A stretch of DNA of 64,000 nt from Flavobacteriales bacterium BRH_c54 (GTDB lineage Bacteria > Bacteroidota > Bacteroidia > Flavobacteriales_E > Vicingaceae), in NCBI GenBank assembly GCA_000961845.1, contig LADZ01000041.1, positions 1 through 64,000 of the forward strand, in the 5' to 3' direction. Within the stretch, counting starts at the first letter, position 1. Every line of letters starts with the position of its first letter. Under the pieces are notes generated by a model. The model had not been told where the DNA came from and searched no databases. It was given only the letters and a program-made list of their open reading frames with translations. The translations under genes and the position numbers were made by a program. Below, piece by piece: positions 18,097-26,711 of the stretch.

Positions 18097-20751
18097 TCAG
18101 TTTTTTACAATTTTTTTAGTGGTAATAATAGTGTTATTTTCGTCCACTATTTTAAGCATATAAAACCCATGAGGTAAGTTAGCAAATACGTCCAATTTGA
18201 TGTTGTTTGTACCTTTATTAAGATGTATATTCCTCTCTATAACAGCTCCTAACAAATCTACCACCATAAAATTATAATTTCCTGCTTGAATTGTTTTAAG
18301 TTCTATATTCAACACATTTTTTACAGGGTTGGGAGAAATTACAACTTCACCATCATCTATTCTTCTAACAGAAACAATATCAGAATAAGAAAATTTACCA
18401 TCAAAATCAACTTGTTTTAAGCGGTAATAAGTGATACTTGCCACTGGATTTTTATCTATAAAGTAATAGCTCAATAATTCATTTGAATTTCCTGCTCCTT
18501 TAACACTACCTATAGCTTGAAAATTTCGTGCATCTTTTGATGTTTCTAGAACAAAATAATCATTATTAATTTCAGTAAGTGTCTGCCACGAAAGTTCATT
18601 ACCATTTTCTGAAGCATTTGCATCAAAACTCATTAATTCAATTGGAAGAATGGTACAATCAGTTGAAGCTGTATTAGCAGATGAAGAGTTTAAGGTAATT
18701 GGTTGTTGAACATCAGCATAATTAGTAACTAACAATATAAAAACATCTCCAGCACTAACATTTGCATTTGCTTGTTCTATATTTGTGGAAGAATAACTAC
18801 AATCTATTGGTGTTGGCAAAGAACCACAAGCTGCCTGAGCAATAGACAAACTAGAATAAGGCCCCCACAGTGCAAAATCAATATCATCAGCAGCAGTAAT
18901 ATCAAAACTCATAACACCTCCGCTATCTATTTCTAAATAAAACCAAGTCGGATTAGGTGATGTTGATAAACAATCGTAATCATTACCCGGTTCTGTCGTA
19001 CTGGCATCATCTCCTCCTTGAGTTGCTACAAAAGAATAAGGACTATCTGCACAAATCGGTTGCATTTTATTACAAAAATCATTTTCGGGTGGTGGAGCTG
19101 GACCAAAAACACAAATAGTAAAGTCAGCGTCTCCTGGATTTGGGACTGAAGACGACCACGAATGAATTCTAATAAAATAAGTGTTCCCAATAGTTAAACC
19201 TGTAACCAAAAATGAAGATTCAGAATCTTGACAACCTAACGATGCTCCTGAACATGCATTAAAAACTTCTACTTCAGAATCAAACTCGGCAATTCTATCT
19301 ACATAAGCAGAATCATTAGTTGCCACAAATGAAAACCAAACATCATCATTAGCTGTACCCCCACAAGCTGAAACCATTGAATTAGTTGCCGAAGCCACAG
19401 TTGAGGAAACTGAATTACAACTACCATCCGTTGACATGGTTAAGCTTATAGCATTACCACAATTATCATTAGGTGGTGGCGGTGGCGGTGTACCTACACA
19501 AACATTAAAAGTTGTTGTCGCTCCTGTACTTGAGCTATACGAATATACACGAATATAATAAGTATTCCCAGGTGTTAATCCTGAAACTGTACTACTATTT
19601 GGATCACTACAAACTAATGGAGCACCTATTGAACCACAGTTTCCTGCATAAACCGAATGATACAAATCTGTTGGACTTCCTCCAATACTTAATAAATCAA
19701 TATAATGAGTTGTATTAGTTGCTACAAAAGAATACCACACATCATCATTAGCTGTTCCAAAACAAGTATTAGATTGAGAAGAAGGTGTTGCTGAATTTAA
19801 GGTACCGCTAACAACAGAACCACATGACGCATTAGGATTTACGGGAACTGATGTTGCACCAGCACATTCATCATTAGATGGTGGTGGTGGTGGTGTACCG
19901 ACACAAACATTAAAAGTTGTTGTTGCACCAGTACTTGAACTGTACGAATACACACGAATATAATAAGTGTTACCAGGTGTTAATCCTGAAACTATACTAC
20001 TATTTGGATCACTACATACCAATGGTGCTCCTATTGAACCACAAGCCCCTCCATAAACCGAATGATACATGTCCGTAGGACTTCCACTAACATTTAGTAA
20101 ACTAACGTAATGAACTGTTCCCGTAGCAACAAATGAATACCACACATCATCATTAGCAGTTCCAGAACAAGTATTAGCTTGAGAAGATGCTGTTGCATTT
20201 TGAATAGTTCCAGCAGTAACACTTCCACAGTTTAAGTCTGGGTTGACCGTCACAGCTGTTGCACCTGAACACTCATCGTTTGATGGCGGTACTGGACAAG
20301 TACCAGCAACCACACTCCATGTTAACGTAAAAGTTCCACTATTTGAGGAAAAGCCAGACTGAATCCACCACACCCTTTGAACACCTCCTGTACAATTTTG
20401 CCAACTTTCAACTTGAGTATCTGGATCGTCCGTGCAAACAATTTCAATTGTTCCGGGACAAGCCCCATTATACCTCAAAGAATGTCTAGAATCATACCCA
20501 TTTGTAGTTTGTTGAATAGTTAAAGTAGAACCTACTGGCAAATCATAATAATAAATCAAATCTGGCGCAGAACCCATAGAACAAAATGAGAAATCATTAG
20601 TTACTCCTGCTGTTGTACTCGATGTAGGAGGTGTTAGTGCTGCTAAATTTATTGCATTACTACAATCATCACCAGGTGTTGCAGGACCTCCGGCATAAAC
20701 GCTAAAACTTAATAAAATCAACGTTAATAAACTAAAATACTTTCTCATCAT
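18097..20751 (-). CDS. T9SS cargo protein with tandem 135-residue surface repeats
   Basis: An 884-residue secreted protein. It starts with a signal peptide (MMRKYFSLLTLILLSFSVYA) and a first beta domain up to about 150. Two almost identical 135-residue repeats follow at about 157-426 (NDDVWYSFVATG/N, GLTPGNTYYIRVYSYSSSTG), joined by poly-proline linkers, then a third diverged copy (427-550), a domain starting ENDFCNKMQPICADSPY, and a C-terminal type A sorting domain (VISPNPVKNVLNIE ... GFYMLKIV ... KKIVKN). The T9SS exports such proteins to the surface and cuts off the sorting domain. The repeats resemble PPC-like beta-sandwiches. Its last 190 residues nearly match the protein at 25170-26711. 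It is coupled to the small secreted protein 9 bp upstream. Confidence 0.85.
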   Translation of the reverse strand: MMRKYFSLLTLILLSFSVYAGGPATPGDDCSNAINLAALTPPTSSTTAGVTNDFSFCSMGSAPDLIYYYDLPVGSTLTIQQTTNGYDSRHSLRYNGACPGTIEIVCTDDPDTQVESWQNCTGGVQRVWWIQSGFSSNSGTFTLTWSVVAGTCPVPPSNDECSGATAVTVNPDLNCGSVTAGTIQNATASSQANTCSGTANDDVWYSFVATGTVHYVSLLNVSGSPTDMYHSVYGGACGSIGAPLVCSDPNSSIVSGLTPGNTYYIRVYSYSSSTGATTTFNVCVGTPPPPPSNDECAGATSVPVNPNASCGSVVSGTLNSATPSSQSNTCFGTANDDVWYSFVATNTTHYIDLLSIGGSPTDLYHSVYAGNCGSIGAPLVCSDPNSSTVSGLTPGNTYYIRVYSYSSSTGATTTFNVCVGTPPPPPPNDNCGNAISLTMSTDGSCNSVSSTVASATNSMVSACGGTANDDVWFSFVATNDSAYVDRIAEFDSEVEVFNACSGASLGCQDSESSFLVTGLTIGNTYFIRIHSWSSSVPNPGDADFTICVFGPAPPPENDFCNKMQPICADSPYSFVATQGGDDASTTEPGNDYDCLSTSPNPTWFYLEIDSGGVMSFDITAADDIDFALWGPYSSLSIAQAACGSLPTPIDCSYSSTNIEQANANVSAGDVFILLVTNYADVQQPITLNSSSANTASTDCTILPIELMSFDANASENGNELSWQTLTEINNDYFVLETSKDARNFQAIGSVKGAGNSNELLSYYFIDKNPVASITYYRLKQVDFDGKFSYSDIVSVRRIDDGEVVISPNPVKNVLNIELKTIQAGNYNFMVVDLLGAVIERNIHLNKGTNNIKLDVFANLPHGFYMLKIVDENNTIITTKKIVKN
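19490..20170. repeat. Direct repeat of 405 bp inside the T9SS cargo gene
   Basis: DNA starting GTACCTACACAAACATT at 19490 reappears as GTACCGACACAAACATT at 19895 with high identity for about 270 bases, corresponding to one 135-residue protein repeat. Confidence 0.75.
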
Positions 20752-20760
20752 TCTAAAAAA

Positions 20761-21153
20761 TTATTGTTGTTCAAATTGGACATTCGGTTCTCTAATAGGT
20801 TTATAGGTTACTCCATGTTTATTAAATGTTTTTTGCAAATCTTCAACTAGCATGTGTTCAGTATAAATAACTTTTAATGTTTTGCCTTTTTCATCTATAG
20901 CTATCATCACTATTTTTTCATGATAGTTAGACAAATCATCTTTTAATGCCCCTATTGTATTTTCATCATAAGCAGCAACATCAGCCAAAATAGTCAATGT
21001 TGAGCCAGTTTGTGCACGCTTAAATAATGATTTATCACTATTATCTTTATTTGCACTTTGTGCTAAAACACCAACAAACATTCCTAACATTAATACAGAA
21101 AGAATACTAAATTTTAAAAACCTTTCAATTTGCATAACTTTTATATTTTTCAT
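20761..21153 (-). CDS. Small secreted alpha/beta protein, function unknown
   Basis: A 130-residue protein with a signal peptide (FLKFSILSVLMLGMFVGVLAQ after a basic start) and a mature part of about 95 residues with a beta-alpha pattern (GALKDDLSNYHEKIVMIAID, KTLKVIYTEHMLVEDLQKTF). I keep the ATG at 21153; the ATG at 21135 would also leave a usable signal peptide. It lies 9 bp before the T9SS cargo gene. A protein of the same length sits in the same position before the second cargo gene (26708-27100) and shares a faint pattern of conserved positions, so both may belong to one family. No known domain recognised. Confidence 0.7.
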   Translation of the reverse strand: MKNIKVMQIERFLKFSILSVLMLGMFVGVLAQSANKDNSDKSLFKRAQTGSTLTILADVAAYDENTIGALKDDLSNYHEKIVMIAIDEKGKTLKVIYTEHMLVEDLQKTFNKHGVTYKPIREPNVQFEQQ

Positions 21154-21538
21154 TTTTTAGGATTAAAATAATACATCAGATAATAAATAAATTTCTCTTT
21201 TTATACGCTAAATGACTAACTTCTTACTTCTCAATACTATTAACATATTAATATTTTTCAGCCCTAATTAATTACACACTAATACTACGTATTTATGATT
21301 ATAAATTTAACAAAAAATAAGGAGTGTTTTATGTTTTTTAACACAAAGTTATGCTTATGTTAATTTTTTAGGATTGAAATAATAGGAAGAAATATCTATA
21401 ATTATGTTTCAACTTATAATTAGTATGGCTAAAAATTAAATAAATCAAGCTTACCATTTGTTTATAATGATTCTAAATATGTTAACTTTAAAATTCATAT
21501 TGCAAAATGTATTAATTTTGTAAGGAGACACATTCATA
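21154..21538. other. Divergent intergenic region with duplicated upstream element
   Basis: No gene is visible in these 385 bases. They hold two copies of a TTTTTTAGGATTNAAATAATA motif (21153-21173 and 21364-21384) and an ATAAATTTAACAAAAAAT block at 21300. The last two recur with the same spacing upstream of the second small-protein gene (27151-27238). A TAATTTTG box at 21513-21520 and AAGGAG at 21522-21527 precede the plus-strand gene at 21539. Confidence 0.5.
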
Positions 21539-21943
21539 ATGTTATTATTTACCAAAATACCTATTCTATTTGCCGGGATAATTATCCTATTACATTCTTT
21601 TATACCACACTCTCATAATAAAAAAGAATCCGAAAACCTATTTACTTATTTAGAAAAATTTGATTCCTCTATTTTTTTTGAATTCATTTTAGAATTAACT
21701 AGTAATGATGTTGGCGAAGGGCATTTAGAAGATTTTATAATTGAAGAAGCCAACTTTTCTAAATGTGACTTAAGTGAACATACTGATCATGTTCTTTTTT
21801 TTGATTATAATTTTTCTCAATTAAATAATTTATACCCTCTCTTTACTTCAAACTATCTAAATTTATTTAATCCTAATTTTAAAACAAACACCTCTTTACT
21901 TTGCCTTTCTTTTAGGGGACCTCCTCATATTCAATATATTTAA
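21539..21943 (+). CDS. Small exported protein with C-terminal RGPP motif
   Basis: A 134-residue protein with an N-terminal hydrophobic segment (IPILFAGIIILLHSFIPHSH) followed by a His-containing stretch, an acidic middle region and the ending LSFRGPPHIQYI. Short exported proteins with a histidine-rich start and an R-[AG]-PP ending are often found in front of metal-efflux or TonB-receptor loci in Bacteroidota (from memory). An unusually good Shine-Dalgarno sequence (AAGGAG, 21522-21527) precedes it, which is rare in this phylum. It heads the thioredoxin-ApbE-DUF4266-DUF3570 locus, about 100 bp upstream of the thioredoxin gene. Function unknown; metal handling is an inference. Confidence 0.65.
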   Translation: MLLFTKIPILFAGIIILLHSFIPHSHNKKESENLFTYLEKFDSSIFFEFILELTSNDVGEGHLEDFIIEEANFSKCDLSEHTDHVLFFDYNFSQLNNLYPLFTSNYLNLFNPNFKTNTSLLCLSFRGPPHIQYI

Positions 21944-22044
21944 AAACAACTTCATAAAGTTATTTTTATCAAAATTATGTTGGTTTTAAAATAAACTAAA
22001 CAATTATCTCTGCACCTATTTATTTAAATCAAAATCCTTAAAAA

Positions 22045-22497
22045 ATGAAAACTATAAAACCTCTTTTACTAACATTCTTGATGTTAAGTATTTTTACCCT
22101 ATTTTCACAAGAAACCATAACATGGGAAACAAACTATGAAACTGCATTATTAAAAGCTAAAAAAGAAAATAAACTCATCTTAATGAATTTCTCCGGCTCT
22201 GATTGGTGTGCTAACTGCATAAGACTTGAGAAAGCTGTATTTACAACAGATGCTTTTTTTAATTATTCAAAAGATAAATTTATCTTATTACGATTAGATT
22301 TTCCTCAAAGGAGCAAGAACAAACTTTCTGAAGAACAAACCAAACACAATGAAGCCCTCGCTGAGAAATTTAATCCAGAAGGAGAATTCCCTTTGGTTAT
22401 TATTTTGAACACTTCAGGTAAAACAGTTGGCAAAACAGGGTATGTGGATGGTGGAGCAGACCCTTTTATTAAAACCATCGAGAAAATAATTAACTAA
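22045..22497 (+). CDS. Exported thioredoxin-family protein
   Basis: A 150-residue protein with a signal peptide (MKTIKPLLLTFLMLSIFTLFS) and a thioredoxin fold carrying the redox motif WCANC near residue 54 (NFSGSDWCANCIRLEK), followed by the cis-Pro strand FPLVIILN. The KLILMNFSGSDWC context resembles DUF255/thioredoxin_7 proteins that act in the periplasm. Its stop codon overlaps the ATG of apbE by one base, so the two are translationally coupled. It could keep the cysteines of the downstream DUF4266 lipoprotein reduced or reshuffle them (inference). Confidence 0.87.
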   Translation: MKTIKPLLLTFLMLSIFTLFSQETITWETNYETALLKAKKENKLILMNFSGSDWCANCIRLEKAVFTTDAFFNYSKDKFILLRLDFPQRSKNKLSEEQTKHNEALAEKFNPEGEFPLVIILNTSGKTVGKTGYVDGGADPFIKTIEKIIN

Positions 22498-23519
22498 TGA
22501 AAAAATATTTTCTTTTAGTTGTATTAATTACAACAATTACAATTTATTGCAATGCTCAACAAGAAATGAGTGCCTACAAACAAACATTAAAATTAATGGG
22601 CACTCGTTTTGAAATAACAGCTGTATCTGATGATGAAGAGCTTGCTATGAACAGCATTGATTCTGCAATTTTTGAAATAAAACGTATAGAAAAACTTATC
22701 TCCTCGTGGGACAACAATTCACAAACAACTGCCATTAACAATAATGCTGGAATTAAAGCTGTAAAGGTTGATACGGAATTAATTGATTTAATAATTAGAA
22801 GTAAAAAAATAGCTGATTTAACCAATGGTATTTTTGATATTTCATTTGCTTCTGTTGACAAACTATGGCAATTTGACGGAACACAAGACACCATTCCATC
22901 AGAATTAGAAATAAAAAAATCTGTTTCAAAAATTAACTACAAAAATATTATTGTTGATAGAGAGCAATCTACCGTATTTTTAAAAGAAAAAGGAATGAAA
23001 ATAGGTTTTGGAGCTATTGGAAAAGGATATGCAGCTAACAAAGCTAAAAATAAAATGCTAGCAATGGGAATTAAAAATGGAGTAGTAAATGCTGCCGGAG
23101 ATTTAATTGCATGGGGAAAAATGGAAAACAACAACAATTGGAGCATTGGCATAGCTAACCCTAAAGAAAAGGATAAAATTATGGGATGGTTAATAATTAG
23201 CGATATGGCAGTGGTTACTTCTGGTAATTATGAAAAATTTTTTATTAGTAATGGCAAAAAGTACTCTCATATAATTAATCCTAAAACAGGCTGGCCAGCC
23301 ACAGGCACTAAGAGCGTTACTATTATTTGTCCTGATGCAGAAATTGCAGACGCATTAGCAACTTCTGTTTTTATTCTAGGACCTATAGATGGTGTTAAAT
23401 TAATTAATCAATTAAAAAATATAGAATGTTTAATCGTAACTGATAATGATGAAATTGTAAAATCATCAGGACTTAAACTAAGCTATTATAATACTGATAA
23501 TACAAAAGTTAACAACTAA
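22497..23519 (+). CDS. apbE: FAD:protein FMN transferase (ApbE)
   Basis: Attaches FMN covalently to a Thr/Ser of target proteins on the outer side of the membrane, using FAD. The 340 residues begin with a signal peptide (KKYFLLVVLITTITIYCNAQ). Motifs are KLMGTRFEIT, GFGAIGKGYAANKA, NAAGDLIAWG, YSHIINPKTGWPATG and the metal-binding DALATSVFILG. Known substrates carry a D-x-x-[ST]-G-A-[TS] motif in FMN-binding domains; no such protein is encoded next to it, but the DUF4266 lipoprotein downstream has GASGAN. It is coupled to the thioredoxin gene. Confidence 0.92.
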   Translation: MKKYFLLVVLITTITIYCNAQQEMSAYKQTLKLMGTRFEITAVSDDEELAMNSIDSAIFEIKRIEKLISSWDNNSQTTAINNNAGIKAVKVDTELIDLIIRSKKIADLTNGIFDISFASVDKLWQFDGTQDTIPSELEIKKSVSKINYKNIIVDREQSTVFLKEKGMKIGFGAIGKGYAANKAKNKMLAMGIKNGVVNAAGDLIAWGKMENNNNWSIGIANPKEKDKIMGWLIISDMAVVTSGNYEKFFISNGKKYSHIINPKTGWPATGTKSVTIICPDAEIADALATSVFILGPIDGVKLINQLKNIECLIVTDNDEIVKSSGLKLSYYNTDNTKVNN

Positions 23520-23535
23520 TTTATATGAAACGAGC

Positions 23536-23575
23536 CATGACAATAATTTGTCACACAGAAAGATAATTATTCATG
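23536..23575 (+). other. Hairpin between apbE and the DUF4266 gene
   Basis: CATGACAATAATT (23536-23548) pairs with AATTATTCATG (23565-23575) with one bulged base around a 16-base loop. No T-run follows, so it is not a standard terminator; it may stabilise or process the mRNA. Confidence 0.4.
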
Positions 23576-23617
23576 ACAAGTTCCATGTAACCCCTAAAAA
23601 ACAATAAATATAAACAC

Positions 23618-23836
23618 ATGAAAACAACAAAATTATTCATATTGCTTCTTGGTTCTATACTAAGTGCAACATCATGCACTGCTGTCAAAGAATTTCAAAA
23701 AGCAGCGTTAAATGATGAGGATATGAAATTATCCGATTCTAAAATAAAAGTGTTTGACACTAATTTTCAATCATACCGAGAAGGTGCCTCCGGAGCTAAT
23801 GGAGGCAAATCAGGAGGAGGTTGTGGATGCAATTAA
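23618..23836 (+). CDS. DUF4266 small lipoprotein with Cys-rich GGGCGCN tail
   Basis: A 72-residue protein: a lipoprotein signal (LFILLLGSILSATSC, probable lipidated Cys at 20), a short helical middle (KEFQKAALNDEDM, then KIKVFDTNFQSYREG) and a Gly-rich tail GASGANGGKSGGGCGCN. The overall pattern matches DUF4266. The family is usually next to ApbE, a thioredoxin and a DUF3570 barrel, as here; the role is not established to my knowledge. The tail could bind a metal or a redox cofactor through its two cysteines. GASGAN resembles ApbE acceptor motifs, although the acceptor Thr/Ser position is Asn. The DUF3570 gene starts inside its 3' end. Confidence 0.8.
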   Translation: MKTTKLFILLLGSILSATSCTAVKEFQKAALNDEDMKLSDSKIKVFDTNFQSYREGASGANGGKSGGGCGCN

Positions 23837-25143
23837 GAATTTCAATAATATGTTGCTTGTTTATTTTCAGCCATTTTTTTAATAAAATTCAGGCTCAAAA
23901 CAACACAAATGAAATATCAAATTTAGCTACAGCAGACACCACTAAACCGGAGCTAAAACAAATAGAAATCGACCTCTTAGGAAGTTATTACGACCAAGAT
24001 GGGAATAACTCACCGGTTACAGGCGGTAGAGGCACTGAAAATCTGCAAGACATTACTAACAATATTATAATTAGTATTCCTTATGGAAAAAATATTTATT
24101 CAATAAATATTGGTCAAGATTTTATTACCTCCGCATCTACAGATAATATGGATACTGATGTTTCCTCTGATTCAAAAAAGGATGTTAGAACTCATGGAGA
24201 TATTGGTGTAACAAGAAAAATATCTAAAAGAAAATCTTACCATGTTGGAGCCGGTTTTTCTAGCGAGTATGATGTCACATCATTCAGTCTAAATGGCGGA
24301 GTGGCATTAGAATCTAAAAACAGAAATAGCAGTTTAGATATAAACGCAAAAGTTTATACAGACTATTGGTTATTATATCAACCAATAGAATTTAGACCTG
24401 GTGTTGACAGCACTGTTTTAGCCAATTTCTCCGGAGAAGAATATCATGATAGTTATGGTTCTTCAAGTGGAAATGATAATAGAACAAGTTATAATTTCTC
24501 TATGAGTTTTGCTCAAATTTTAACCAAAAAACTTCAGGTAAGTTTTACAACTGATTTTGTTTACCAAAAAGGACTGCTTCACACACCTTTCCACAGAGTA
24601 TATTTTAATGATGGTGTTGATGTCTCAAACCTAGATGAAATAGAAGTTATTAAATCTAATAAACTTAGAAAAAGGGAATTATTGCCAGACTCTAGAATGA
24701 AGATCCCTTTAGGTTTTCGTTTTCATTATTACGTTAATAATGTTATTCTATTTAAGTTTTTTTACCGTTATTATCATGATGATTTTGGTATCAATGCTAA
24801 TACGTATGAAATTGAATTACCTATTAGGTTTAGTAAGGCAATAGCATTTTATCCTTTTTATAGATACCACACACAAACTGCATCGGATTATTTCGCTCCA
24901 TTTGGAACACATGATATTGGTGATGAATTCTATACTTCAGATTATGACTTATCTGCTTTTAATTCTAACTATTTTGGATTAGGTTTTAAATACGCTCCTT
25001 TATTTGGAATAGGAAGGAATGAATTTAGTAAAAAAGCTATTGTAAAAGTAAAAAGCTTAAACTTAAGATATGCAAACTATACAAGAAGTAACAATCTTAA
25101 AGCAAATCTATTTAGTTTAGGTTTATCTTTTACCGTTTTTTAA
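23827..25143 (+). CDS. DUF3570 outer-membrane beta-barrel protein
   Basis: A 438-residue protein with a signal peptide (RISIICCLFIFSHFFNKIQAQ) and beta-barrel strands throughout, including LLGSYYDQDGNNSPVTGGRGTENL near the start and IAFYPFYRYHTQTASDYFAPFG near the end, as expected for DUF3570. The frame is open two codons upstream from a TTG at 23821; I take the ATG at 23827. It overlaps the DUF4266 gene by 10 bp, so the pair is likely translated together. It probably places the lipoprotein or its ligand at the outer membrane; the substrate is unknown. Confidence 0.82.
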   Translation: MQLRISIICCLFIFSHFFNKIQAQNNTNEISNLATADTTKPELKQIEIDLLGSYYDQDGNNSPVTGGRGTENLQDITNNIIISIPYGKNIYSINIGQDFITSASTDNMDTDVSSDSKKDVRTHGDIGVTRKISKRKSYHVGAGFSSEYDVTSFSLNGGVALESKNRNSSLDINAKVYTDYWLLYQPIEFRPGVDSTVLANFSGEEYHDSYGSSSGNDNRTSYNFSMSFAQILTKKLQVSFTTDFVYQKGLLHTPFHRVYFNDGVDVSNLDEIEVIKSNKLRKRELLPDSRMKIPLGFRFHYYVNNVILFKFFYRYYHDDFGINANTYEIELPIRFSKAIAFYPFYRYHTQTASDYFAPFGTHDIGDEFYTSDYDLSAFNSNYFGLGFKYAPLFGIGRNEFSKKAIVKVKSLNLRYANYTRSNNLKANLFSLGLSFTVF

Positions 25144-25169
25144 CTATTTCATCCATATATTTATGGCAA

Positions 25170-26711
25170 CTATGGCTTCTTCACTATCTTATTAGTGGTG
25201 AGAGTGATATTATTTTCATCCACTATTTTAAGCATATAAAATCCTTGAGTTAAATCAGCAAAAACATCCAGTTTAATGTTGTTTGTACCTTTATTAAGAT
25301 GTATATTCTTTTCTATTACCGCTCCTAACAAATCTACCACAATAAAATTATAATTTCCTGCTTGAGTTGTTTTAAATTCAATATTCAAGACATCTTTTAC
25401 AGGGTTGGGAGAAATTATAACCTCACCATCTTCCATTCTTCTAACAGAAATAACATCAGAATAAGAGAATTTACCATTAAAATCAACTTGTTTTAAACGA
25501 TAATAGGTAGTAGCAGCTAATGGCGAATTATCATAATAGATATAATTATTTACCTCAACTGAATTCCCAGCTCCATCAACATTCCCTATCGCAATAAAAT
25601 TAGATGCATCTTTTGAAGCCTCAACTACAAAATAATCATTATTAACCTCTGCCATGGTTTGCCACTGTAATTCATTGCCAGTTTCTGCAGCCTCACCAAC
25701 AAATGACATTAACTCAATTGGCAAAGGCACACAATCTAATGAAGCTCCTCCAGACAAGTCAATATTTAAATCAAATGGAAAACTAGATTCAGAATAATTA
25801 TCAATAACTAAAATAAATACATCTCCAAGATTCATATTTATAGGGTTTATCCATTTATCACCACCAGCACCTTCTGTATTATCTCCTGCACCGGTCTGTA
25901 ATCCTGTATCTCCTCCTCCAGCCGCATAAGAACATCTTAAAGGCGTAGTTGAAGGAGGACAAATACCTCCTGGTGTCGAACTAGAAGGGTAAGGGCCCCA
26001 AACTGCAAAATCATAATCATCAGCACTATTACTCGGGCTAATCGTAAACTCTATCGTACCAGCAGCTGATGCTTGAAAAAAATACCAAGAACTCTGATGT
26101 TCCCCCGATAAACATCCATCATTACTCGAACTCAATTCTTGCGTGCCAAAACCACTACTATTTCCTGAAAAAGTATTATCACTGCAAATAGTTGTTCCTC
26201 CCACACAATTTTCGGGAGGACATGCAGGACAAGAGCCCCCACAATTTATACCTACTTCATCTCCATCTAAAACTCCATTAAAACAATGTGCAGGTGGACA
26301 AGGAATACATGAGATACTAGCTGCCCACCCTGACTCCGTAGCAGATCCATCAGAGGTAAACCTAAACGTTAAACAACCTGATGAAGAGTAAACTGTTCCA
26401 GGAGAAGTTGTTCCTGTAAAAGGAGATCCTGCTATTTGAGGCGAACCTGTTGTTGGTCCGTTATAAACATATAAATAGTCCCATCCATCTTCAATATCAA
26501 AACTGCTAAAATCAACAACAACACAGTTACTTGAATTAGAGCAGAAGGTTGTTGTTCTAGTTAAATTATTCCCATAGTTACTTCCACTACCCCCAGAATC
26601 ATAGAAATTGCCAGAACATGTATTAATAGTGTTATTTGGATTATTATAATTTTGAGAAAAAAGCCCAAAAACTGTAAAAATTAAAACAAATGTTATATAA
26701 AATCTTATCAT
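25170..26711 (-). CDS. T9SS cargo protein with N-terminal CUB-like domain
   Basis: A 513-residue secreted protein: a signal peptide (MIRFYITFVLIFTVFGLFSQ), a CUB-like domain at about 25-137 (FSSFDIEDGWDYLYVYNGP, CLTFRFTSDGSATESGW), a Cys-rich connector (NCGGSCPACPPENC), a beta domain (SSWYFFQASAAGTIEFTI) shared in type with the other cargo protein, and a C-terminal type A sorting domain (VIISPNPVKDVLNIEF ... GFYMLKIV). CUB-like domains often mediate adhesion. The last 190 residues nearly equal those of the protein at 18097-20751. Its start overlaps the small secreted gene by 4 bp. Confidence 0.85.
   Translation of the reverse strand: MIRFYITFVLIFTVFGLFSQNYNNPNNTINTCSGNFYDSGGSGSNYGNNLTRTTTFCSNSSNCVVVDFSSFDIEDGWDYLYVYNGPTTGSPQIAGSPFTGTTSPGTVYSSSGCLTFRFTSDGSATESGWAASISCIPCPPAHCFNGVLDGDEVGINCGGSCPACPPENCVGGTTICSDNTFSGNSSGFGTQELSSSNDGCLSGEHQSSWYFFQASAAGTIEFTISPSNSADDYDFAVWGPYPSSSTPGGICPPSTTPLRCSYAAGGGDTGLQTGAGDNTEGAGGDKWINPINMNLGDVFILVIDNYSESSFPFDLNIDLSGGASLDCVPLPIELMSFVGEAAETGNELQWQTMAEVNNDYFVVEASKDASNFIAIGNVDGAGNSVEVNNYIYYDNSPLAATTYYRLKQVDFNGKFSYSDVISVRRMEDGEVIISPNPVKDVLNIEFKTTQAGNYNFIVVDLLGAVIEKNIHLNKGTNNIKLDVFADLTQGFYMLKIVDENNITLTTNKIVKKP

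Noticed and set aside
19512-19718. Plus-strand open frame within the T9SS cargo gene
   Set aside because: It is antisense to a strongly repetitive beta-domain region and has no start context or homology of its own.
21513-21527. TAATTTTG as promoter of the gene at 21539
   Set aside because: No -33 TTTG at the right distance, and its start site would cut into the Shine-Dalgarno sequence.
25152-25166. CCATA-TATT-TATGG hairpin between convergent DUF3570 and cargo genes
   Set aside because: A five-base stem without a T-run is expected by chance in such AT-rich DNA.
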